From the NCBI GenBank assembly GCA_002104985.1, contig MCGO01000417.1, positions 1 to 12,408 on the forward strand: a stretch of DNA of 12,408 nucleotides. The letters run 5' to 3'. The DNA comes from Rhizoclosmatium globosum (Eukaryota; Chytridiomycota; Chytridiomycetes; Chytridiales; Chytriomycetaceae). Below the pieces are notes generated by a model. The model was not told the DNA's origin. It ran no database searches and saw only the letters and a program-made list of their open reading frames with translations. Positions 1-8,821 of the stretch are shown here, piece after piece. Made by a program: the position numbers and the translations under genes. How positions within the stretch are numbered: the stretch's first letter is position 1; every line of letters begins with the position of its first letter.

Positions 1-33
1 CAAATAAGCAAAATCGCAGTCTTCTTCTCACAG

Positions 34-781
34 ACATGAACATACAATGAAAGAAATCGAAGACATATTACACATTGTACCAAACCCTTCATTCCCAGAA
101 ACTGTTGAAAGAGTATATTCCTCATTGATTGATTTAGTTGGTGACTGACAATCATGTCCTAGTTCTTCGTAACCCGAGAAAAGTTCTACGAACAGCAGCA
201 GCAGTTAAATCAAATCCTCGAGGAAGACTTGAGCCGGTATGGAAAACTTTCGTTTTAAGCTTTCTGGTATTTAATGCCAATCTTCAGTCTTGATCTCGAC
301 CGAAAGAACCACTTTCTCAAGAAATACAGAGCGTTTGAAATCAGAAAGGGGGGCATGTTTAACGATGATATACGAGCTATGCGAAATCGCGCTGATAGAG
401 AACGCGCCGATGCCAAAAATGCTATTCTTGAAAAACACTCATGGTACCATGATTTGATCAACAAAGTCAATGCAACAAATAAGCACCTATCGAAGCTGGA
501 ACAAGTTCTTTTGGAAAGGATTAAATGGTACTGTTTTTCCTTCTTAAACGAGATATTCACTTTTTTACAGCTACATTGAGGACGAAGTGGAATTCAGTCA
601 AAGCGTTTTTGTCCAAATGATGAAACTGATTCCTCAACGCGTATTTAATGAGGACGCCATTCAAAGAATCATTCGATTTGTCAAGCAGCATAGCAAGATC
701 AGCGAACGAGACTTTTTGGAGGCGATTGAGTTGGCGAATCATGAAATGAAAATGAGCGCTACCGCTTTACGATCGATTTAG
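34..781 (+). CDS. Partial gene for a small coiled-coil protein of unknown function (3' four exons)
   Basis: I do not recognise this protein. Four exons give one continuous frame: about 34-112, 163-236, 288-527 and 571-781 (TAG stop). The introns 113-162 (GTATAT..TAG with a CTGAC branch site), 237-287 (GTATGG..CAG) and 528-570 (GTACTG..CAG) are 50, 51 and 43 nt. The first visible exon follows a pyrimidine-rich stretch ending in CAG at 33 and is open upstream of the ATG at 47, so the true start probably lies left of the window. Starting at 47, the product would be 196 aa. It is hydrophilic and looks almost fully helical: a QQQQ run, a stretch rich in R, D, E and K (about residues 50-110), then a helical C-terminus. 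It has no membrane segment or catalytic motif. A structural or cytoskeletal role is possible but not shown. It converges on GRC3. Confidence 0.7.
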
Positions 782-793
782 ATAATTATGTGT

Positions 794-814
794 AATAAAA
801 AATTGGATTTTATT
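794..814. terminator. Back-to-back poly(A) signals of two convergent genes
   Basis: AATAAA lies on the + strand at 794-799, 13 nt after the upstream gene's TAG. AATAAA lies on the - strand at 814-809 and overlaps the TAA stop (812-810) of GRC3. With stops only 28 bp apart, the two mRNAs must overlap in their 3' ends if cleavage occurs 10-30 nt past each signal. Confidence 0.6.
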
Positions 815-3193
815 GGTGTTTACGGCGTTGTAAATTGGTTCTGATTTTACGAGCCATACCACCAATTCCTTCGGCAACTGTGTATGTGACATATGGGACA
901 GTTGTTCGTACATTCTAATGAACGAAAAGCGTTAAACAATAAGCTTAAAAAGAAACTAGTCACCCACCTCAAATCCATCCAACATCATTGAGACAGGGTA
1001 TTCAACTCCCGCCCCTCTGAGAATCAAATTCACGTTGACGATTTGGTCTATATGGAGCGGTGTAACAATGTAAAACAGTTTGCTGACTGGATCAATTCCT
1101 CGAACAATCCCCAATCCGACGCAGTTTTGAGATTCGGGTGGAATTTGGAGGTCAGAAGGGACGATATTGATGTCTTTGAACTGTTAAAATAAGGAGATAT
1201 CAGAAGGCGGTACAAGTTAATAGATAATACTTGCATCGTCATTTGAGTTCACTTCATGCTTTGGAGAGTACTGCAATGAGTCGGCCACAAGACCCACCAA
1301 ACTTCCATTCAAAGCAATTAAAGTCTGGCTAGGAGGAACCTGCTCACAATAGTCAGTCTCAACCTCGTCTCTTTAATCCATGCAAATTGATTCATACCTC
1401 GACATTCAAAAACCGAACCCGAATCGCCTTCCACGGTACGCTATAGGGAACCTTAGACGTCATATTCAAGGCAAAGTTCCACAGTTTTGGCAGAGCTTGT
1501 TTCGTGCTTGAAATCCACACAGGTTCAGAAGGGTTCATTTTAGTTTGCGCAAAGTAAGCTGTCATTGCGAGGTTTCGCATATCCGCCGCATTAAATTTGG
1601 ACGGTCTGGATGTTGTCTCGTCATGTCCAATTACATGTACTACTTTGACTGGAGAAAGAGACTTGTCGCTGTTCAACAATGCGTGCAAGTCATCGCGAAT
1701 GTTTTTCGAGCTGGCGGCTGTTGACGATGGTTCCAGTCCAAGTTGAATTAAATGGGTAGGTCGAAATTCTTTGAGGGAGTGGAGGAGAAGGTCAAAGCCC
1801 ATTCCTGAAAATGAATGATGGTTAGGTTGTAACGTTTATTTTTTTTGCCAATATTAAATCACCTTTAACCCATCCGTCAGTATTAATGACTAACGGAATG
1901 TCAGGAGAGACACGTGCCTTGTAAATTTTCCATAGCTGTGAGAGAGACGCAGAATAACAATCAGGATCGTTTTTCGGAGACGTAGCACCAAGATAGCAAC
2001 TATGCAGAGGCTGCTTGATGTTCGTGAATGCAGGGCCAAGAAGGGGAGAGTTGAGAATGTGAAGTGAGACTTGTCCAGAAACTGTCAACTCAGGCTGACC
2101 CAAATCACAGTCCAAGAATGCAACTTTAGGATATCTATGAGCACAGGTAAGTGGGAAGAATGAATCGAAGCAGTAGTTGAAATTACTTTGATAGGAGTTG
2201 GTTCACCATAAAACGCGACATGGTTGATTTTCCGAGTCCTTTGCTTCCCACGATACATACAATTGGATTCGAAGGAGCTATTGTAATGATGGAGGTGAGT
2301 GACGTGAAGTAATATTGCGACCGACTCACAAGCCGCAACTTCAATTCCTGCAGAAACCCAAGTAGGGGGGATCTCGAGCGTAGGATGTGGGTGATTCGGT
2401 TCAATCACGGGATGAAATCCATCAATATGGAATGTCTCATCTCGATTCAGTTCCGATAATGGGACCAACGTGAACAATTCTTTGAATATTGTTATACGCT
2501 TCTCAATGACATTGATTCCCGAGTAATCCATAGACTTTAATGCAATAATGGTGGCCGCACTCTTTCCGAGTTTTCCGAGACGCGAGTAAAGGTGGTTTAT
2601 CGCCAGAAGAATGGAGTCATCTGATTCCATGTTGTCAACATCTGGTTCCTCTGAACCAGCTGGAGAATCAATCGGCTTCACGGATTCCAGCACAAGAAAA
2701 CTGCTTGATTTGGGAGAAAAGCATGGGTAGAATTGCAAGGACGTGGATTTTGATGGAGACTCAGATGGGGACTTGATTACTGAAGAAGACACTGCTGGAG
2801 AAGCGTTGAAGGTGTATCCATTTACGGTAAAAGAGCCCAAGAGAGGACACATCAGAACTGAACCTTGGAACGTGAGAGTCTGTGAGAGAGATAGGTGTCA
2901 GAGAAGGTTGGATGTTGTTTCAAGAGATATTTCATTACCTCTCCGAGCTGCATCGCCATCAAAGCCAATCCGTTCCCATCTGAAACAACATTACTGCGCG
3001 ATGATGGATCAAATTGTTTGCCGATGATAACATCTTGTTTGGGTTCCTCAATCACCACAACAGGAGCTTCTTTCTTGACAGCAGCAGCGGCAACTTTGGC
3101 AGGAGACTTCTTTGCTGCCACTGGTGGAGAGGCAGTCTTTGGTTTTTTGATATTGCGCAGAGCCGCAAAAGGGTTCTCTTGGCCTCTCTTCAT
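810..3193 (-). CDS. GRC3: Polynucleotide 5'-hydroxyl kinase Grc3/NOL9 (pre-rRNA processing)
   Basis: Eight exons on the minus strand: 3193-2939, 2879-2330, 2277-2187, 2134-1863, 1804-1398, 1339-1253, 1180-968 and 914-810, for about 659 aa. All junctions are GT-AG and keep one frame. The sixth intron is uncertain: 1252-1181, or 1230-1174, which gives 664 aa. The N-terminus is Lys/Ala/Pro-rich, as in a nucle(ol)ar signal. Next comes the family beta-domain (TLTFQGSV..GYTF, about residue 86 on), then Walker A GSKGLGKST (279-287), DCDLGQPE (307-314, Walker B region) and TDGWVKG (about 384-390). The C-terminal blocks are VPPSQ..ALNGSLVGL, CVGLGIVRGID and TVPYVTY with a basic tail. In the known family, Grc3 phosphorylates the 5'-OH left when Las1 cuts ITS2 in the nucleolus, so the 26S/25S precursor can be trimmed. 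The gene looks intact. Its ATG is 7 bp from the transposon end, so its promoter is altered. Confidence 0.9.
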
Positions 3194-3200
3194 TGACTTA

Positions 3201-3213
3201 CACTCCTGGCTGG
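3201..3213 (+). repeat. Left terminal inverted repeat of the transposon
   Basis: CACTCCTGGCTGG is the exact reverse complement of 8650-8662. Counting the flanking TA at 3199-3200, the match is 15 bp. Beyond the 13th base the two ends diverge. The outer TA is either target-site duplication or part of the repeat; the sequence alone does not decide. The next outward base differs between sides (T at 3198, G at 8665), so a 3-bp duplication is not supported. Confidence 0.9.
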
Positions 3214-3552
3214 CCCTTATGTTTCACAATAAAAAACAGTACATTTGGCAACGTTTTCTCTACTATATTTCATAGCATATTGCGTGTACGTTTCTTTGGA
3301 AACAAAGCCGGACATTGGTTGGAAATGTTGACGAAAATGTTTTGAGAGTGTGCCTTGAAATGTTCTGGAAGGACGTACGTCTGGATGGTCAAAGAAACCC
3401 CGAATTGCTTGTGAAACATTCAATCCAAAGGTTTTAACAGAAATGAGCAAGAATCATATACAACATTGGTTAGGTTTGCCCCAAAAACATTCCTGCTGAA
3501 TGTCTTGAAAGAAATCAAATAGAAAAGCTGATGATATATATGGAATGAAACA
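3214..3552. repeat. Left subterminal repeat region of the transposon
   Basis: This gene-free stretch holds many copies of a short motif around ACATTTGG/AACATT in both orientations: 3241-3248, 3312-3318, 3323-3329 (reverse), 3334-3341 (reverse), 3358-3364 (reverse), 3414-3420, 3462-3469 and 3486-3491. Similar motifs fill the right end. In CACTA elements such clusters are the binding sites of an element-encoded protein (TnpA in En/Spm). Here that role is inference. Because GRC3 reads leftward from 3193, this region must also hold, or be crossed by, its present promoter. Confidence 0.65.
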
Positions 3553-3558
3553 TTTATT
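3553..3558 (-). terminator. Poly(A) signal overlapping the stop codon of the left transposon gene
   Basis: On the minus strand AATAAA spans 3558-3553 and contains the TAA stop (3556-3554). GRC3 and the hydrolase gene show the same overlap of signal and stop. Confidence 0.5.
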
Positions 3559-5074
3559 CATCATCATTATCGGCTCCACCTGTGCCACTACCAAACCCCG
3601 AGCCACTTCCAATTGGTTGACTCCCACCAGTACCAATGCCGTCACTACCGCCGCCAGTACCGCTGCTGCCACTGGTGCTTCCACGCGTTCCTCCAACCTC
3701 ATTGTCACTGCCCTCTTCCGCTCCTCCTTCCCTAACAGCAGGTGCAGGGCCTCCTGGTGTGACGTCTTCACGCCAAACACTCAGATCATACTCAACTTGA
3801 TTGCGATGTATGGCCAAAGATGCGTCGTCACGAGAGTTGATGTCGGCAAAGTGACAGGAATAGTACTCCCAGTAGTCACCAGTATTCCATTCATTCGGAA
3901 CAAATTCGTTTGCTAACGCGGCCTATTTCAAACATAAGCAGTGCGTTGAAACAAACATGCCTACCATTTCCCGAGTAATGTAATTACGCTGTGTATCAGG
4001 ACAGCTTCCATTCTTATCTCCTTTGAAGATCAAGGCTTTTGCAGATTCGTGGTTGTAGCTTGGCCAGGATGCAATCTTGAGGAGCTGTGTAAGGGAATGT
4101 CAGTAACGTGAGGAGACCATCGTGATCGCTTACAGCAGCTTTGGTGGCGCAACGATTTTGAATGAAGTAGTCAGAAATGTACTTGGTTGCCGCTTTGGTT
4201 TCACTGATCATCTCAGGCATTGTGATGCCCTCGTCCTGTTGTTGATCATTGTGTAAGAACAACGATTGGTGCAAGAAATTCACAAACCGTAGCAAACTGA
4301 ATGAATTCGGAAACACAGTTCCCAACCTTGATAGGTCGCACAATATCCAACTTCTTCAAAATCATCCTTCCTTTTGCTGTGTTTTCAAAATCGGTAGTTC
4401 TGGACGTAAACGATGCTTCTGTCATTTTTCCGAAATAGAATTGTGGTAATAGAGCTTCTATGTCAGCCTGATTGCTTGGAGTAAGTAAATGAATGACTCA
4501 CAACAACAACAGTGTGGCAACAAACCTTGAACGTATCCATAAATTTCACAACATTGCCACGATCTACGAGTTCACTGAGCATTACGTTGTTTACAGCGTT
4601 CAGTGTGTGTGGAGACATCTGCGAAACGATCAACATTTAGAAATACAATGATAAGAGATTGCGATAAGAAAGTAAACTGCGCCGGGAAACGGCGCCGCGA
4701 GAACAATTGAGATATTAAATCGGAAAATAGTGGAGGAGAAGAGGAGGGGAGGGAAAGAGACAGTGATGGTGAGATAGATAACATACCATAACAGCCGTTG
4801 CCAGTCTTCTCCTTCTCGTGGGGGTAGTCCAGCCAAGCCCCTGTGCAGTTGGAGCCACATGCAATTCAGCTTCTTGAAACGTTCTCCGCCGAGAGTTTGA
4901 CGTAGGTGTTGAAGGAGTGGTAGGAGTGGTGCCGGCTGCTATGGCAGTAGAGCCAGCGATCACACCAGGCACAGATCCAGATCCTGGGTCAGTTTCAGTG
5001 GGCAAGGGTGGTGGTGGTCGAACAATTGGCTGTGCGTTTCGTCGCCGAAGGGTGTTTGTGCGCCGAGAAGACAT
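3554..5074 (-). CDS. Transposon companion gene, 383-aa protein of unknown function
   Basis: I recognise no family. Six exons join in one frame: 5074-4787, 4618-4526, 4467-4288, 4235-4134, 4084-3965 and 3922-3554. The introns are GT-AG; four are 42-58 nt and the first (4786-4619) is 168 nt. All junctions are phase 0. The N-terminal 96 residues are Arg-, Pro-, Thr- and Ser-rich, with a PPPPLP run and two Arg clusters (nuclear signal or nucleic-acid binding possible). Residues 97 to about 310 look globular, with helices, several cysteines and an aromatic DYWEYYSCHF block. The last 60 or so are Gly/Ser-rich with an acidic end. The ATG at 4618 is an alternative start. It lies inside the TIRs, divergent from the transposase at 53 bp. 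By position and pairing it could be the element's TnpA-like repeat-binding partner; a captured host gene is the alternative. Neither is shown by motif. Confidence 0.7.
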
Positions 5075-5127
5075 TGTCTTTTCAGAAGAGTTTTGCCGCG
5101 CGTTTCTTTTTTTTCTTGCATCGCAAA
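5075..5127. promoter_or_regulatory. 53-bp divergent spacer between the two transposon genes
   Basis: Only 53 bp separate the two start codons. The stretch is pyrimidine-rich on the + strand, with a T8 run (5107-5114), and has no TATA box. Either both 5' leaders are very short or the transcripts begin inside the opposite gene and overlap. The frame of the transposase is open upstream as far as 5008, so a longer N-terminus overlapping the companion gene cannot be excluded. Confidence 0.5.
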
Positions 5128-8100
5128 ATGTCGGCACTGTGGAAGAGTGATTCAACTGGTTGGCTCTGCTCTATTTGCAATGGCCACACCACGTCACTCA
5201 GTAAATTCAATGTGGAAAGGCACTACGGAACCACGATCCACAAAATAGCGGTTCAAATTGCAGCCACTAATTCAATCATGCAACGTCGTTCACTGGCAGT
5301 TGGAACAGTTGGAGTTGGAAGTTTCCGCGTTGAAGCTGTGCCGGGTCCTTCACAGCCTCCAGTTTCGTTCAATAGCATGAATTTCGATGAAATCAATGAC
5401 TCTGCGTCTGAATCCAATTACAACGCATCTGACTATACTTCAACTGATTCGTCAGAGTGTGAAGAGGAAAGCTTGCACGCAAGTGATTTTGAGCAAGACG
5501 TTGAACAACATCAACCCTCGAGAACCGATTGGGACTCAGTTGGACTTATTAATGCAGATCATTATAATCGAGGAGAATTCGCACCATTCAAATCAAAGTT
5601 AGAGTTCCGATTATCAAAATTATTCAGCAATGTTGGGGCGAAAGCTTATTCTCGAGCGCAAGAACAAGATATTTTAGATACAATGTCCGAAGTTTGTGAA
5701 CCTCCCAGCTATTCTCGTATTCGCTCAATCAGAAATGATCTTCGAACATTGCTAAATTTCAGTCCACAAGAAATGACGATAAATGAGAAGCCCATATACT
5801 ATCTTCCAATGCAGTCAGTGATTCGCCTTGCATTTGCTAATCCTCGAATTAGAGAAAACTTGCATGTTTTACCTGTTATGTCTGATTCTGTCTCAGAGCT
5901 GTTTCACTCAAACAAGTGGATTGACAAACACCCAACCCCCATGGTCCGCAACAATCTCTTTGACTATTTCAGCGGAGAGGCGTATTACACTTCCAAAGAG
6001 TGGGAGATATTTGTACCGACAACGTTTGTTGAAAACTCAACTGGAACTATTGTGGCAATGGGTATGTTAGGCTGTTTCATTGAAATCGAAACTGTCAAGG
6101 TTGAAAATTCAATTGATGTCCAAATTGATTTGAACTCTTTGGGAGAAAGAGTTACATCCATTGTGCATGTCATTCATGATGGGACCCTTGACCCAGAGAC
6201 TCTTACGTCTATAAAATCTGGATCGTTGATGCGAGCGAAAGCCAACGGAAAGAGAGTCTACAATGTGCCAATCACGTTATTTAATGATGATACAAGTGGG
6301 AATGTTTCAAAGAAGTGGAACAAGTACGAGTCTTGGGAATTTTCTCTCGCAGGCCTCCCATTCCATTTAACACAGCGGCTGGAGAATATCTTTTTTGTCT
6401 GCACCTCAAAAACTCTCTCTGCTGTTGAAAGTGGTGCTGTTATCTGCACTTGCATGAAGGAGCTCAGGAATGGTATTGTTGTGCGTGACTGTTTGTTAAA
6501 TGAAGACGTCTTGGTTATTGGTTTGTATGCAATTCAGAGTTTTGAATTAAGGGCTAAATTTGTCCACAACTAGGCTCCATTTTTCAAGTATTGGGAGATA
6601 ATCCTTCTCATTCTGCTATTGTGTCCCATACTGGCGTGACATCCCACTTTCCTTGCCGAATTTGCGAAATCACCAAACCAAACAGTGTCGAATCTCTGAT
6701 TTCTTATCTATGTGATCCCTCCCCCATGGTTGGACTGCGCTCCTTCAATCAAATCAAGAAGCAACTGGCTGAAGCACGATATGATATCTTGCACTCAGAA
6801 ACCACTCCTGCTGCTGCAGGTGCCAGTTTACAATCAAAAGGCATCAAAGACTTCTTCTTTTCCAGGTTTTTAAAGTCTGCATTCCAGCTCCCTTGGATGA
6901 ATTCATTTCTTGGTGACGAAGAGGAAGAGCCTTATTTCGAGGGACCATCAGATACACCTGTTGAATTACTTCACTGCCTTTTGTTAGGAATTGTCAAATA
7001 TGCTATTCGCGCAACAATAGAAGGTCTGACGACGGAAGAAAAGCAGGTACTGAAGGCTCGTGTTGACGGTACATCACAGAAAGAATTTGTTACGCACCTG
7101 CATGGTCATTCTGCGGTAAGAAAACCAAATGCGGCATGCTTTATCTCATTATTACTCAGGTTCAGTATGTTAAGTCTATGAATGGGAAGGACTTCCGCAC
7201 TTGGGTTCAGATTGCCCCATTTGCCCTTTCCACAGTTATCACAGAAGAGGAACTTGAAATGTGGACTTGCCTATCCAGTCTCACAGCATATTTGTACTGC
7301 TCTGAAATATCAAATTTTGAGAACTACATTCAAAACCTCAAAGGACGTCTGGATCAGTTTGTACTTGCTGCTGCCAAAACCAAGTATTTCCCGGTTTTTG
7401 TTAAACCAAAACTCCATCTTCTTCGCCACATTATTTACTTCATTGAAACAATTGGACCTGGTCGCTTGTATGCTACTGAAGTGTTTGAAAGCTTTAACAA
7501 AGTCATTCGGATGTGTATTTATCACACAACCCGTCTCAATCCATCTCGAGACGTTGCACTCCAGTTTGCGAATTACATGTGTCTCAACCATATTGCTGAT
7601 GGGGGTCTCTTCAAAGTTGATGGTGAATTCTTGTCAAACACAAATTTCCAGTCATACTGTCGATCAACGTCCAGTATATCAGTTGATAAATTCCGGTTGG
7701 ATGCGTTTGTAGTCATTTGCGGAGAGCCTCGAATCTTTATGAAAATTGTGAATGTGGATTCAAAGCACGAGAGATTGAGTGGATTGCAGTATGTGCTTAT
7801 GAATGGCGTTCAGTTTGTTTCTTGTCCAGTATTAGAACCGACTCTAACAGTAGTTCATTGTACGTTTGCAAGTGCTGCTCTTATCAATGTTCAACATCTA
7901 TGCGACAACTTCTGCAAAGTAACAACCAAGCGAAACTTTGATGCAACAAAGCATGATTCAATTCTGAGCCACGTTGGAGCTAAAGTTGTAATTAACTTAT
8001 TCTCATTTCATACGCAAAAGCTTGTATATGATCTTGTGGCTGACGTTGCAGTTGTTGAAGCTGCTGACATGGAGGCAGCATTGACAGAGGGCTATGAAGT

Positions 8101-8182
8101 TTGGGAAGAGTCAAAGAAGCCCAAAGTGAAAGGAAAGGGAAGGGAAAGGCAAAGGGGAAGGGGAAGCAGAAGGCAAGTGTAA
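5128..8182 (+). CDS. CACTA/Plavaka-like transposase, about 985 aa
   Basis: Three exons, 5128-6520, 6574-7115 and 7160-8182, with introns of 53 nt (GTTTGT..TAG) and 44 nt (GTAAGA..CAG). In order: a C2H2-like finger (C14, C17, H32, H38); a Ser/Asp/Glu-rich linker (about 85-145); then the conserved transposase core with NDDTSGN (D387, D388), GDNPSHS (D473), a CRIC cysteine pair, the DTPVELLHCLLLGIVKY block, MNGKDFRTW, KPKLHLLRHI, ATEVFESFN (E752, E755) and NPSRDVA. I infer the DDE triad from D387/388, D473 and E752 or E755. These blocks match transposases abundant in basidiomycete genomes. It would cut at the TIRs and insert the element at new sites in the nucleus. The basic tail seems to shift frame in a purine run near 8135-8150; another frame there runs on to a stop at 8208. 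The catalytic core is uninterrupted. Confidence 0.88.
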
Positions 8183-8249
8183 ACGACGATAGCGATTATG
8201 AAGAATAAGGCTCTATTTTCACTGTTTCATTGACTTCATAAAATTTTAT

Positions 8250-8255
8250 AATAAA
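8250..8255 (+). terminator. Poly(A) signal of the transposase gene
   Basis: AATAAA lies 67 nt after the TAA at 8182 and 42 nt after the alternative-frame TAA at 8208, in an AT-rich stretch. Confidence 0.5.
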
Positions 8256-8307
8256 ATATCATCAGAATCATAAGTCTATTGGTCTGTTTCTGTCAAAGTT
8301 CAAACTG

Positions 8308-8340
8308 GAGTAAGGTGTGAGTAAGGTATGAGTAAAGCAT
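8308..8340 (+). repeat. 11-bp tandem repeat, three copies
   Basis: GAGTAAGGTGT, GAGTAAGGTAT and GAGTAAAGCAT follow one another without gaps, inside the right end of the transposon. The unit of 11 bp is close to one helical turn, so a bound protein would meet each copy on nearly the same face. Any role is inference. Confidence 0.8.
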
Positions 8341-8649
8341 GAACTGTACCTCAACATTTGCAGTTGTGATGTAGCTCAATATTCCTTCCTGTTTTGTTCT
8401 ACAATATATATGCTTATGTTTAATAAGGTTTTGCGCCTTGGAATCTTGTTCCGTAAAATGCCTAACATCTGCCAGAACATTTGAGCCAAACATTTTGGCC
8501 ATGTTCTTGTCACATCTTCGTTTGTCCATTATGCTCCTCAACATTTTGGAAATATATCACAGAGGAAAACCAATGCACGAAACCTTTCATAGTATTATGC
8601 ACATCATTTCTGAAGGTAAAAAGCCCCAAAATGTCCACTAAGAAAATTC

Positions 8650-8662
8650 CCAGCCAGGAGTG
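8650..8662 (-). repeat. Right terminal inverted repeat of the transposon
   Basis: CCAGCCAGGAGTG is the exact reverse complement of 3201-3213. It is followed by TA (8663-8664), matching the TA before the left repeat. Confidence 0.9.
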
Positions 8663-8664
8663 TA

Positions 8665-8821
8665 GTTGGTTGAGAGAAAAAAAGAAAGAGAGTTTACACC
8701 TAAGTGAAGAAAGAGACAGTCTTACACTCATTTAAAATAAGGATTGAATGATTTCGAAGGTGCTTTGAGTGATTGTCAGATCAGCCAACCAACTTCAACT
8801 TCCAAGTCAGAATTTAGAAAG
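8665..8821 (+). promoter_or_regulatory. Host leader/promoter remnant with a short upstream ORF
   Basis: This 157-bp host stretch lies between the transposon and the next gene. Together with the 7 host bases left of the element it would be the original spacer between GRC3 and the gene at 8822. It is rich in AG/GA runs. A seven-codon upstream ORF (ATG 8748, TGA ending 8768) precedes the chosen start and could lower its translation if the mRNA begins upstream of it. Confidence 0.45.

Larger units (their letters stand above)
8209..8649. repeat. Right subterminal repeat region of the transposon
   Basis: This region has no gene. It contains the transposase poly(A) signal, an 11-bp triple repeat, and AACATTT-type motifs at 8353-8360, 8476-8483, 8489-8498, 8540-8549 and 8626-8634 (reverse). 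The version here is most often AACATTTTGG, close to the left-end form ACATTTGG. The mirrored placement at both ends supports this being one transposon with protein-binding ends rather than chance AT-richness. Confidence 0.65.
3201..8662. mobile_element. Complete CACTA/Plavaka-like DNA transposon carrying two divergent genes
   Basis: The 5462-bp unit is bounded by identical 13-bp inverted repeats (3201-3213 and 8650-8662) starting CACTCC. Both outer edges abut TA (3199-3200 and 8663-8664), a candidate 2-bp target duplication. The CACT start, the many short subterminal repeats in both orientations, and the transposase family all point to the CACTA (CMC) group. Inside, an unknown gene reads left (5074-3554) and the transposase reads right (5128-8182). 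Each ends 350-480 bp from the nearest tip. Perfect short TIRs, matching flanks and an open transposase frame through the catalytic blocks suggest a recent insertion. The family name Plavaka is from memory of fungal transposase sequence blocks, not from a search. Confidence 0.85.

Noticed and set aside
1048..1242. Minus-strand open frame of 64 codons starting near 1242
   Set aside because: It is in a different frame from the Grc3 C-terminal blocks and overlaps a GRC3 intron and exon.
3217..3450. 77-codon open frame on the minus strand between GRC3 and the transposon's left gene
   Set aside because: It starts with TTG, has no plausible ATG or family resemblance, and lies in the subterminal repeat region of the transposon.
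3545..3916. Plus-strand Thr/Ala/Ser-rich open frame of 123 codons
   Set aside because: It is the antisense of the Gly/Ser-rich tail of the companion gene; low-complexity codons make long opposite frames likely.
4236..4326. A 91-nt third intron in the transposon companion gene
   Set aside because: An intron from 4287 (GTTTGT) to 4236 is 52 nt, like its neighbours, and keeps 13 additional in-frame codons. The longer version also keeps frame but is less typical.
5008..5127. Upstream extension of the transposase frame
   Set aside because: It begins with a non-ATG codon, lies over the first exon of the divergent gene, and encodes low-complexity FFFF residues. The ATG at 5128 directly precedes the zinc-finger region.
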